In this document: piece by piece, positions 1 to 8,800 of the stretch
Layout of the letters: each line of letters opens with the position of its first letter
How positions within the stretch are numbered: the stretch's first letter is position 1
NCBI GenBank assembly: GCA_029747585.1
Contig: JAPEVF010001282.1
Coordinates: 1 to 11,518 of the forward strand
Reading direction: 5' to 3'
DNA: 11,518 bases
Source of the DNA: Pleurotus djamor
Taxonomy: Eukaryota > Basidiomycota > Agaricomycetes > Agaricales > Pleurotaceae
Translations under genes and position numbers: made by a program
Notes under the pieces: generated by a model
Databases searched by the model: none
What the model was told of the DNA's origin: nothing
Seen by the model: the letters and a program-made list of their open reading frames with translations, nothing else

Positions 1-1
1 G

Positions 2-1801
2 GAGAAAAACGCAGATTTGATGCGATTTTTGGATAAAGAACATTGTAAATTCGAACGATGGATTAATGCAAGTCTGAGTAGAAGACCAGACGTTCCCCCG
101 GGATCAAAAATCTCAGCCAATATTCCGAAGGCAGAGAAGTATGGAGGGGATTCGGATTGTGATACATTCGATGAATGGCTGAAATCATACATTCGATGGT
201 TGACACTCAACCAGTACGGAGGTCCAGAAAGGGAATGGGAGAGAGTATCCTTGACTGGATCTCATCTGGAGGGACCCGCGTTGAAATGGTTCAACGATGA
301 AGTGAGCCACTATGCAGGAAGCGAACAAGAGTGGACGTTCGCAGAAGTGATCAAGGGACTATATGACAGGTTCATACAACCAACGGTCATGCAAGACGCG
401 ACAAGGCGGTTCGAACGCACACAGTTTAATCATACACTGGGAGTCTTGGCTTTCTACCAAGACTTGGAAACAAACACGTCGTTGATGGTTGAACGACCGA
501 ATCCATATACATTCAAGAGGGCATTTGTGAACGGACTTCCTTATTATATAAGGAGTGAATTATTTCGGGGGAGTTACTCGCCGGAAGCTTCTACGATACT
601 GGACTTAGTATCGACGGCTCAAACGATAGAGAGGAATGAGAAATTGGCAAGAAACTATTCAGTGACCACTAAAGTGGCGGCGAATATTCAGAATAGACCA
701 TTCAATAACAGAATGATCACAGGACGGTCGGGGACTCAGTACCGAATAGTACCAGTAAATCAACCACAACGGGACGTCCCAGCACGTCCTAATACTACTA
801 CTACGGCTAAGGCAACGGTAAACACGACTACGGTGCCAAAGACCGTAGTTAAACCAGTGGTAGGCAACACAAAGAATGCTAGTAATACTAGTAATCCAAA
901 AAAGCCGAGTAATTCAGCAGGAATTACATGCTTCAAATGCGGACAGAAAGGGCATAGATCAACTGATCCGATGTGCCCGAAGTATGTGAAACCCAAGGTG
1001 CGGGCAATGCATGAAGCATTGGAGGAAGAAATACAAGAGGAAGAAGAAGTGGTCGCGTTGACGACCGAAGGAATAGATGAGACAAGGATCGAGGAAATTG
1101 ATCAAGAGGTCCAGGAAGAAGGATTTGAGGGTGATCAGTACGAATCACCCGGAGAAGATGAATTCTATGACGTGATCGTAGAAGACGAGGAAGAAATGGA
1201 GGACGAACACGTCCACACAATGCATGAACGTCTTAATGCTATGAGGACGGGGTCACGGTTTGATGTATTAGACGTTGAAGAAGTCAACGATGAAGGAGAG
1301 GAACATATACACGTATTAACTAAGCGTGTAAAGTATGAACCGACCAATGTGAAGTACAAACGTCCGAACAGGGACGTGAAAGCAAAAGGATGCATGGTAG
1401 CACTTGTGAAGATTCATGGCACAGAAGCAGTCGTTTTGTTCGACTCGGGGAGCACGGCGGACTGCATCAGTCCGCAATTCGCGAGTGTAGCAAAGTGTCC
1501 GTATGGATACTTGAAAGATACGGTCCCAATCCAACTGGGAACGGTTGGAAGTGGCTCACAAATTCAATTCGGAACGGAATTGAGAATACAAGTAGGACCG
1601 GTGGACAAGGTCGAGTACATGGATGTGCTAAACATCGACCGTTACGAAGCCATCCTGGGAACACCGTTCATGCAAAAGTATGGTGTGGTGCAGGATTTTA
1701 AGAACAACAGGTTGACGATTAATGGCGTCAATATTCCGTTATTAGACGATGAGGAGGAGACGTTGGAGATGGCAAGACGCCACAATATTCAACGTCAGTG
1801 A
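2..1801 (+). CDS. Gag-protease polyprotein of Ty3/gypsy element, 5' partial
   Basis: This encodes the structural Gag of the element plus its processing protease. The frame is open from base 2 without a stop, so the true start may lie upstream of the window; the first ATG inside is at 20. Numbering from the codon at 17, residues about 40-220 are the capsid-like Retrotrans_gag region (Trp- and aromatic-rich helices). A basic, Thr/Asn-rich linker leads to a zinc knuckle C305-x2-C308-x4-H313-x6-C320, whose last spacing is 6 instead of the usual 4. A strongly acidic stretch (about 335-430) follows. Residues 458-575 form a retropepsin: DSGS at 476-479 is the catalytic aspartate motif and AILGTPF at 545-551 the conserved C-terminal motif. 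The frame ends in UGA at 1799-1801, and pol continues in the same frame. Protease therefore sits with Gag rather than with Pol. Confidence 0.9.
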   Translation, partial: EKNADLMRFLDKEHCKFERWINASLSRRPDVPPGSKISANIPKAEKYGGDSDCDTFDEWLKSYIRWLTLNQYGGPEREWERVSLTGSHLEGPALKWFNDEVSHYAGSEQEWTFAEVIKGLYDRFIQPTVMQDATRRFERTQFNHTLGVLAFYQDLETNTSLMVERPNPYTFKRAFVNGLPYYIRSELFRGSYSPEASTILDLVSTAQTIERNEKLARNYSVTTKVAANIQNRPFNNRMITGRSGTQYRIVPVNQPQRDVPARPNTTTTAKATVNTTTVPKTVVKPVVGNTKNASNTSNPKKPSNSAGITCFKCGQKGHRSTDPMCPKYVKPKVRAMHEALEEEIQEEEEVVALTTEGIDETRIEEIDQEVQEEGFEGDQYESPGEDEFYDVIVEDEEEMEDEHVHTMHERLNAMRTGSRFDVLDVEEVNDEGEEHIHVLTKRVKYEPTNVKYKRPNRDVKAKGCMVALVKIHGTEAVVLFDSGSTADCISPQFASVAKCPYGYLKDTVPIQLGTVGSGSQIQFGTELRIQVGPVDKVEYMDVLNIDRYEAILGTPFMQKYGVVQDFKNNRLTINGVNIPLLDDEEETLEMARRHNIQRQ

Positions 1802-1805
1802 CTAG
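1799..1805 (+). promoter_or_regulatory. Candidate translational readthrough stop, UGA CUAG
   Basis: The gag-protease frame ends in TGA and the next bases are CTAG. UGA followed by CUA(G) is the best-known leaky stop context in eukaryotic mRNAs (viral and cellular readthrough genes). Downstream the same reading frame is open for over 850 codons and begins without an ATG: the first in-frame ATG is at 2072, 90 codons in. What is seen is the stop, its context and the shared frame; that it is read through is inference. A mutated fused Gag-Pol frame is the alternative. Confidence 0.6.
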
Positions 1806-4357
1806 CGAAACGGCCGGTAGAACCCAAACGAGTGAATATCGTTGGAAACGAAAAAGGAAAACTCATTATCAAGGACGATAATGACAAGAGACTATCGCTA
1901 CTGGATGAGATACCGGTCTATGCAGAGGATATATTGATATCCAGGGAACAGTACGACGATTTGGAAGAAATCGTACAAGAATTCTCGAGAACGAGATTTC
2001 CTGAAATACATAAAAAGAAACGACGGAAAAACGTCGTACCGAAACCGCCACCCAAACACCCACCGATAGCGATGGAAGTGAGCATGTTAGCGGTCATACT
2101 TGACTGGCAGCAGAAACTAAAAGGGGTACGGAAGTACACCGAGGATCACATACCGTTTCTCAGGGCACGATGGATGGATTCGTGCAAAGATATTATGGGA
2201 GGAGCACCGGAAAGATTACCACCTCTCAGGGAAATCAATCACAAAATTCCGTTGATTGATGAAGGAAAACGGTATGCGTATTACATGCCGAAGTGTCCGG
2301 ACTCTATGAAACCGCAGTTGGCGGCGAAAATAACAAAATATACTAAGGCTGGCTGGTGGGAAGCAGTGCAAACGGAACAAGCAGCACCGATGCTGTGCGT
2401 GGCAAAGAAGTCAGGACTATTACGGACGGTAATAGATTGTAGGAAACGAAATGAGAACACGAGAAGGGACGTGACACCGTTCCCAGATCAGGACACCATC
2501 CGAATGGATATGGCTCGAGCGAAAATTCGCTCGAAGATTGACATGTCAGACGCATATGAACAAATATGTGTCGATCCGGAGGACGTCTGGAAGACGGCGT
2601 TTGCAACCATACACGGGACTTTCCAAAGCCGTGTGATGCAACAAGGGGACTGTAATGCACCATCAACGTTCCAGAGAACGATGAATTTGATTTTCAGGGA
2701 TTTTATCGGTGTGTTCGTACACGTCTACCTGGACGACATATTCGTATACAGTAATAGCATTGAGGAACACGAAGAACATCTTCGATTAGTCTTTGAAAGG
2801 CTTCGCAAGCACGAGTTTTACTTGAAACCTGAAAAATGCGAATTATACGCGGACAAACTTGATTGTTTGGGTCATATTGTGGACAATAAGGGACTACGTC
2901 CATGTGAGGATAAATTGGGGAAGGTTCGCGACTGGCGAACACCAAGATCGTACAATGACGTACAACAGTTCTTGGGACTGGTACAATATTTGGCGCACTT
3001 TTTGCCTGATTTATCATCGTACTCGGACCCATTGGAGTCAATGGTTAAAAATGGCAGAGCGTTCAACTGGCGTCCAATCCACGAGAAATGCTTTAACATG
3101 ATAAAGCAGATATGTGCAAGACATCCGATATTGAAGCCGATCGACGCTTCGAAAGACGAGACGATTTGGGTCATATGCGACGCGTCGACGTCTGGAATTG
3201 GTGCACTGTACGGACAGGGCGCGGACTGGCAGACATGCAGACCTGCAGGGTTTATGTCTAAGAAATTTACACCGGCCCAACACAAGTACCCTATCTATGA
3301 GAGAGAGGCGTTGGCAATATTGGAAGCGCTTCTCAAATGGGAAGACAAATTATTGGGGTACAGATTTTCAGTGGTAACAGACCACAAGGCGTTGACGTTC
3401 TTCCAGAACATGAAGCACTTGGGCGCACGGCAGTCTAGGTGGATGGAATATTTATCGAGATTCGATTTTAACATACATTATGTTAAAGGATCACTGAATA
3501 AAGTCGCGGACTGCTTATCACGCTACTATGCGGAGGACACACAGGATGAGACACATCCGGAGGAGGAATATGTCAATGCGGATCTGCGAATGGATCCGGA
3601 CAAGGAAATGCTGACATGGGAACGATATATGGAGGTAAAGAAGCAGAGTGAGAATGTTCGTAGACAAGGGACAAACGAAAAATTGCGGGACGTATCAGAG
3701 GATCAAGACCAATTGGCCGAAGCAATTGGTAAAGCAGATAACAACGGAACGGAGAGGAATCGACAGAACGATCCAAGTGTGTTCTTCTCGCGTGAGAGGG
3801 GGGAGAATTTAAGACACAAAATTCATGATAAAAATGATGAATTTATTCAGAAAGTCAAGGCTAGCTACGCGAATGATAATTTATTCGCTAAGATATACGC
3901 GAAGCCAGGGGAACATAAGTCCTTCGCTATCAAAGAAGGATTAATCTGGACAAAAAACGTAGGAGAGGAAGCGGTGCTATGCATTCCAAAAGGAGAATAC
4001 AATAAGAAGACGCTAAGAAGCGTCATTATCGAACAAGCCCATGAGATTATGGGTCATCTGGGAAGCCAGAAAACCATCGATTATATTCGACGATGGTACT
4101 ATTGGCCGAAAATGTTGGGAATGGTAAACGATTTCTGTAAATCGTGCGTGAAATGCAACAGGTCAAAGGGGAACTACCAGAAACCTGCTGGCAAATTACA
4201 TCCACTACCCATACCACAAAGACCATGGGTGTTAGGGACGAAACTGGAGGGACAGGGGGAGGCCCCTAAGGACCGTGGGAATGACGTCGGAGCGGAGCAT
4301 AGCGGAGCTACGCCTCCTAGAACAGAACTGAAACGGAGTCTTGGCCTCAACTTATAG
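1802..4357 (+). CDS. Pol of Ty3/gypsy element: RT, RNase H, truncated integrase
   Basis: This encodes reverse transcriptase, RNase H and the first part of integrase, probably made only as a Gag-Pol fusion because no ATG lies near the frame start. Numbering from the GTG at 1832: RT spans about 135-365, with catalytic D237 and the YLDD box (D301, D302). RNase H spans about 440-565, with D450, E490, D517 and D560. The integrase zinc domain is H737-x4-H742-x29-C772-x2-C775. Homology ends at W799, in the stretch LPIPQRPW that normally precedes the catalytic core. The last 42 codons before the TAG at 4355 are read from the unrelated sequence starting at 4230 and match nothing I recognise. The RT and RNase H catalytic residues are intact, but the integrase is dead for lack of its DDE core. 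Residues about 565-665 are a variable, acidic linker. Confidence 0.9.
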   Translation, partial: LAKRPVEPKRVNIVGNEKGKLIIKDDNDKRLSLLDEIPVYAEDILISREQYDDLEEIVQEFSRTRFPEIHKKKRRKNVVPKPPPKHPPIAMEVSMLAVILDWQQKLKGVRKYTEDHIPFLRARWMDSCKDIMGGAPERLPPLREINHKIPLIDEGKRYAYYMPKCPDSMKPQLAAKITKYTKAGWWEAVQTEQAAPMLCVAKKSGLLRTVIDCRKRNENTRRDVTPFPDQDTIRMDMARAKIRSKIDMSDAYEQICVDPEDVWKTAFATIHGTFQSRVMQQGDCNAPSTFQRTMNLIFRDFIGVFVHVYLDDIFVYSNSIEEHEEHLRLVFERLRKHEFYLKPEKCELYADKLDCLGHIVDNKGLRPCEDKLGKVRDWRTPRSYNDVQQFLGLVQYLAHFLPDLSSYSDPLESMVKNGRAFNWRPIHEKCFNMIKQICARHPILKPIDASKDETIWVICDASTSGIGALYGQGADWQTCRPAGFMSKKFTPAQHKYPIYEREALAILEALLKWEDKLLGYRFSVVTDHKALTFFQNMKHLGARQSRWMEYLSRFDFNIHYVKGSLNKVADCLSRYYAEDTQDETHPEEEYVNADLRMDPDKEMLTWERYMEVKKQSENVRRQGTNEKLRDVSEDQDQLAEAIGKADNNGTERNRQNDPSVFFSRERGENLRHKIHDKNDEFIQKVKASYANDNLFAKIYAKPGEHKSFAIKEGLIWTKNVGEEAVLCIPKGEYNKKTLRSVIIEQAHEIMGHLGSQKTIDYIRRWYYWPKMLGMVNDFCKSCVKCNRSKGNYQKPAGKLHPLPIPQRPWVLGTKLEGQGEAPKDRGNDVGAEHSGATPPRTELKRSLGLNL

Positions 4358-4828
4358 GTTGTGCCCTCCGCATCTCTCGCTGGGTGACTCCAATTTAGTA
4401 GACACCCCTATAGAGCGGAGGACGTCGGAGATAGGGGTCCGACGTCGGAGCAAGAGGAAGAGCGGGGTGATGGGATACCAAGTGAAGACGAGGGAGGATG
4501 ATGAAGACTGACGAAGTCAGAGTTGGTGTTGTTGTCGGAGATGGGGTGGAGCCGACGTCGGAGCGTGTCCCTAGTGACTAGCACTCTGCGGAGAGGAGAG
4601 GATTGCAGAACATTAATATTAGAGCTGAAGAACAAGGTACTGAAGTACTACACTTATATACTACCTATGAGGAAACCATGAGGTATCAATGAGGCGGAAC
4701 GAAGTATAGTACTGGAGGTCAACCCAGAGTAGACCGAGTAAATAGGATAAATAGGAGATAGGGGCGGAGCTCCGAAGCGGAGATGGAGGAGATCCAACGC
4801 TCCTAAATACCCTAGAATGGTCAGGGGT
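4230..4828. repeat. LTR-like non-coding sequence, far end undetermined
   Basis: Pol homology stops at the base before this segment. It opens with TGTTAGGGAC, a plausible LTR start (TG end). No convincing protein frame lies in it apart from the tail of the interrupted pol. It is rich in G and A, carries a short family of repeats (listed separately), a 10-bp palindrome CGGAGCTCCG at 4765-4774 and a TATATA motif near 4655. The 5 bases before it, ATGGG, recur at 4829-4833, which I used as a nominal right limit. However, the base before that copy is not the CA expected of an LTR end, and pol does not resume after it. It could be a solo LTR, one LTR of a larger damaged element, or the gypsy element's own LTR joined by deletion. 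Confidence 0.4.
4283..4563 (+). repeat. Dispersed short repeat GACGTCGGAG
   Basis: Exact copies of GACGTCGGAG start at 4283, 4421, 4441 and 4554, with a variant GTTGTCGGAG at 4531. The first six bases are the palindrome GACGTC, and two copies are extended to CCGACGTCGGAG. The copies at 4441 and 4554 lie shortly after AGATAGGGGT and AGATGGGGT respectively, so a larger unit of roughly 20-25 bp may have been duplicated. The role is unknown; transcription-factor sites within an LTR would be one possibility. Confidence 0.6.
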
Positions 4829-5640
4829 ATGGGCTTGACCAGACCATGACACATTCATCTCCAAAGAGAAGGTGCCCATCCACAGCCAACAAATGACCAA
4901 AACTAGGGACATAGATAGCATAGAAAGTTCCTGAGGAGCAAAGAGCCGCAGTCGATGTTGAGGAAAACGGCTCCTTCCGTGCTCTGGATTGACGCGAGCG
5001 TTGGGAGGTATTGGTAAACCTCTTCCTCCGTGATGAACCCATGAACCCATAGCCAACGTTGAAGCGCTGCGAGAAGGGATGAAGCGTATGGGAAGGCCGT
5101 CCGAATGTTTAAGCTCACGTATCCTGTCGAGAGGAAGCCGCCAGAAAGGATGTAGACATGCATGGCATCAAAGATCGACGAACATAGATTGTCACCTGGG
5201 ACGTCGAGGGAAACGGACGCTGCTGTTGGACACAAGTTCGATGACTCGTCCTTCAATAACCTTCCTCTTCATCCTATCCATCATGCCTCCCGTCCCCATT
5301 CCATCCAGCGACCGACCAACAAGGCATTCCCATAGCGAGCGAGCCGTCCAATCAGACAGGGATTCCTGTGGTCATCGAGCTTGCGAAACATACTCCACGA
5401 GCAGGTGCGTGGGGGATCCAATGTTAGCGTTGGCAGATAACGAAGAGCGGGCGTTGGACTTCGCAATTGACGTCAATGACAGGGAAGAGGAAGGTATGAT
5501 GTTCTTCGTTTGAGTACCCTACCACCACGGAGGCTGGAGTGAGACAAGGAGTGTCTGAAGCGACTCCGTGACAAATCAAGACCGACACGCGTGTTGTTTG
5601 ACGCCGATGGTGATCAGAGGGCAGCAGGGGGGTACATACT
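4821..5640 (-). pseudogene. Unrecognised, broken coding remnant
   Basis: Several overlapping - strand frames have codon use with many C-ending codons and plausible protein composition, but none makes a complete gene. From high to low coordinates: a frame open from the copia edge to a TAA at 5424-5426; a second frame ending in TGA near 5201; a third open from about 5268 to 4903, with hydrophobic and aromatic content; and a fourth open to TGA at 4821-4823. A 52-nt GTGAGC...CGCAG intron (5067-5118) would join the third to the fourth in phase, so part of the apparent break may be splicing. No family is recognised. The segment could be a host gene fragment next to the transposon insertions, or unrelated DNA with chance open frames. 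Confidence 0.25.
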
Positions 5641-5847
5641 TGTTGTGATGCGCAGATAGAAAGACTGTCGATTTGGGGGTAATCCCCTCGGTTAAATACA
5701 AGTACAAGTAAGAACTAGAATAATCGAAATATATATGATATTCGGGATAGCTAAGTCCCATCGTTCTCACGGTTAGACTAGGCGTTCCCACACCGCACCT
5801 AGTCGGAGCTGGCCTTCACCTCGTCTCTTCTCGTCTCATTCCCAACA
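5641..5847 (-). repeat. 3' LTR of the copia element
   Basis: This 207-bp repeat is aligned without gaps to 9977-10183, with 6 mismatches by my count. The ends are TGTTG and CAACA. It contains an inverted repeat GACTAGG (5776-5782) / CCTAGTC (5798-5804) and a GGGG-TAAT-CCCC hairpin-like motif. The last 49 bp of the Gag-Pol frame, including its TAG stop at 5799-5801, lie within it; the stop falls in one arm of the inverted repeat. Confidence 0.95.
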
Positions 5848-8800
5848 CTCCCCCTCAGCTCCGGCGTGGTTAAACCAACCTGTTCAATGAGGAATTGATG
5901 ACGAGGTAGCGGCAACGCTTTGGTAAGCAAATCCGCGAGGTTGTCTTTGGAAGAACAATAAATAACTTTGATTTCTTCAGAGATGATACGTTCTCGCACG
6001 AAATAGTGCTGAATAGAAATATGTTTGCTACGGGCGTGTTGACCGGAGTCGTGCGCGAATGCGATAGCGGCCTGGTTGTCGGCCTTGAGGATAGATGGCC
6101 CTCCAGGAGGAAAACCCAATTCGGTGAGTAAAGTCCTCAACCAAATCAGTTCCCGAGCACCATGGCTGAGTCCCATAGTCTCGGCTTCCATACTGGACAA
6201 GGCGACGGTCTGCTGCTTCCTGGCAGACCAAGTAACGGGCGCGTTCGCGAGCAAGAAGACATAGCCGGTGATGGAACGACGGTCATCGGGGTTTCCAGCC
6301 CAATCCGCGTCAACATAGCCTTCGACTTCAAGACTAGAAGTCCTCGAATACGTGATACCAAAGTCCTTCGTCGCGTTCAAGTAACGGAGGAGTCGTTTCG
6401 CAGCGGTGAAGTGCGCCGGAGATGGATTACTGAGGAACTGGCTGAGGTTTTGCACAGCAAACGCGATATCGGGTCGAGTTCCCAGCGCGGCGTACATAAC
6501 GGATCCGACGATGCTGGAGTACAGCGGGAGGTCGTATCGGACGTCTTCGGGAGTCTTGAGGAGTCGGACATTGGGGTCCATGGGCATACGAACAGCATGT
6601 GAGTTCATCATCCCAAACCTCTCCACGATACACTCGATATAACGACTCTGGGACAGTTTCATCGTCCCCTTCGCTCGGTCCCGCGACACCTCAAGCCCAA
6701 CAATCTGCTTGAGTTCTCCCAAATCCGAAATTTCAAACTTCGTCGCGATCTCTCTCTTCGCCACTGCCATAACCTCGGGGCTCGATGCCAGTACACCCAT
6801 ATCGTCGACATGAACACCAACGATCGTCAAGTCGTCGTCGCGTTTCCGAAGATAAACACATTGGTCGGCGAATAAACGGCGATATCCGAGGTCTCCAAAC
6901 GAATCATCCATCAAGATATTCCATTCCCTTCCGGCCTGCTTCAGGCCATACAAACTTCGCCACAACCGCAAGACCTTCCCTGTCCCGTCGTCGTAACCTG
7001 GAATCTGCGACATGTAGATTTCTTCCTTCAGGGTCGCGTTTAGGTAGGCGCCGACGACATCCACGACATGGACTTCAAGGTCGAGTTCGGTAGCGAGAGC
7101 GAGGAGGACTCGGAGCGTTTCGAGTCGCATAACGGGGGCGAAGGTCTGGTGGTAATCGATACCAGGGATCTGAGTGAAGCCGCGCGCAACAAGTCGAGCC
7201 TTGTGCTTGACTACGGCGCCGGTTTCGTTGAACTTTCGGTGAAAGACCCATTTGCAAGATATGACATTCTTGCCAGGTGGTAAGTCAACCTTCGTATATG
7301 TCCCGTTGTCCTCGAGCTGACCAACTTCACCATCCATAGCCTTCTCCCATTCCAGCCAATCAGGACTCGCCATTGCCTCTTCCAGGCTCGCAGGGTCTTC
7401 GAGGGTTGTCCCTACAAGCGCAACATCGACACGAGGGTCAATGGCGACGTTCCCTTGAGGACGAGAGCCACGAGCATCGGGATTGTTCAACTTTCGGTAG
7501 TCGGTAGCAGGTTGCGACGCGATACGGGCGCTTCGAGCACGCGGAGCCGGTTTCGAGGATTTCCCAACCTCCTTCACCGTCTCCACCTTCCCACCACCAT
7601 CTCCACCACTCGACGGCTGCTCGCCACTCCCTGTACCTCCCATCTCCCCCTCGAGCGGCATAGAGTGGGATATCTCGATCTCAGAGGTATCCTCGACGCG
7701 TTCAACGCGTTCCAAAGGAGGAAATACAACATTTCGGCTCGTTTGGATGAGGCGCGCTGAGGGGTTCCAGTAGCGATAGGCATGAGAGTTAGGGCTAAGA
7801 CCTGTGAACACGAATTCATTAGATTTCGTGTCGAGTTTGTTGGGGTTCCCCCCCTGTTGTAGCACCCAGCATGTAGTACCGAATTCCTGAATGTCAGATA
7901 TGTCAGGCTTCTCCCCCCAAAAAGCTTCGTGCGGAGTGATGAGAGTATCCAAACCGCGGGTAGGAGATCGGTTCTTGATATAGTTAGCATAAGCCAGGGC
8001 TTCGCGCCAAAGAAAGTTAGGAAGATCATGAGCAAGGAGCATGGCGCGAGCATGCTCAACAAGAGTACGATTTAGGCATTCCGCGATGCCATTTTCGGCA
8101 GGAGTATAAGGAGCAGTAGTCTCAAGTTTGATACCGAGACGCTCGAAGTAGGTCAACAGTTCGTTGTTGATGTATTCTTTACCATTATCGCACCGAATCT
8201 TCTTAAGTTTAAAGTTCGTCTGTCGTTCGACGTAAGCATGATATGCCTTGAATTTCTCAAGGGCTTCGGACTTTTGTTTCATGAAGAATATAATGGTATG
8301 GCGCGACTTTACATCGGTGAACGAAATGAAGTACCTGTCACCCGAAATAGCCGCAGTCCTAGCTGGACCCCAGACATCGGTAACGGTCAAATCGCCGTTG
8401 CTACGAGTCTTGTTCTGGGCTACTTTGGGCAAGGCTTCGACGGAATGCTTGGCCTTTTGACAAGGTACGCAGTGGAGAGCGGGTTCGACGGATTCATCAA
8501 CATCCATCCCAACAACCATACCCTTCTTCTTCAACATCTTCACAGCACCCATATGGATGTGTCCGAGAGCTCGGTGCCATTCATCCCAAGTCCTACCCTG
8601 AACGGCGGCATAGGCAGTATCCGAGCCGCTAAGTCCCACACAACTGAGAAAGTAGAGTCCCCCTTTCTTCACCCCTTCAGCGACAGGAGTACCACGAGGA
8701 GACTGAATGACGAGAGTGTCCTTGTCCGCGACAACTGTGTAGTCTGCATCAGTCATCCGCGTGACAGAGACAAGGTTGTGAGGCGACGAGGGAGCATGCA

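Larger units (their letters stand above)
1..4229 (+). mobile_element. Ty3/gypsy-type LTR retrotransposon, internal region, truncated
   Basis: The domain order Gag, zinc knuckle, aspartic protease, RT, RNase H, integrase zinc domain reads in one direction and is the Ty3/gypsy order (integrase after RT). The 5' LTR, primer-binding site and probably the start of gag lie left of the window. Integrase homology ends at the Trp codon at 4226-4228, and an unrelated LTR-like sequence starts at 4230, so the DDE catalytic core of integrase and the element's own 3' end are missing here. No continuation of the pol frame is visible elsewhere in the window. The copy could not integrate on its own. Assignment to the superfamily is firm; clade is not assigned. 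Confidence 0.93.

Noticed and set aside
4225..4833. ATGGG on both sides of 4230-4828 as a target-site duplication
   Set aside because: A 5-mer recurs easily in 600 bp (it also occurs at 4470 and 4541), the segment before the right copy does not end in CA, and pol does not resume after it.
5283..5318. MFS-transporter-like GRSLDGMGTGG motif on the - strand
   Set aside because: The flanking residues do not form membrane segments, and the frame is closed on both sides; judged a chance resemblance.
5079..5513. 144-codon + strand frame starting with ATG
   Set aside because: Composition is Ser/Arg-rich without motifs, and the opposite strand shows more coding-like codon use. It cannot be ruled out fully.
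5620..5640. Weak resemblance of the left flank to the copia primer-binding site
   Set aside because: The match is short and gapped and does not extend into the element's leader, so it does not support a second, tandem element.
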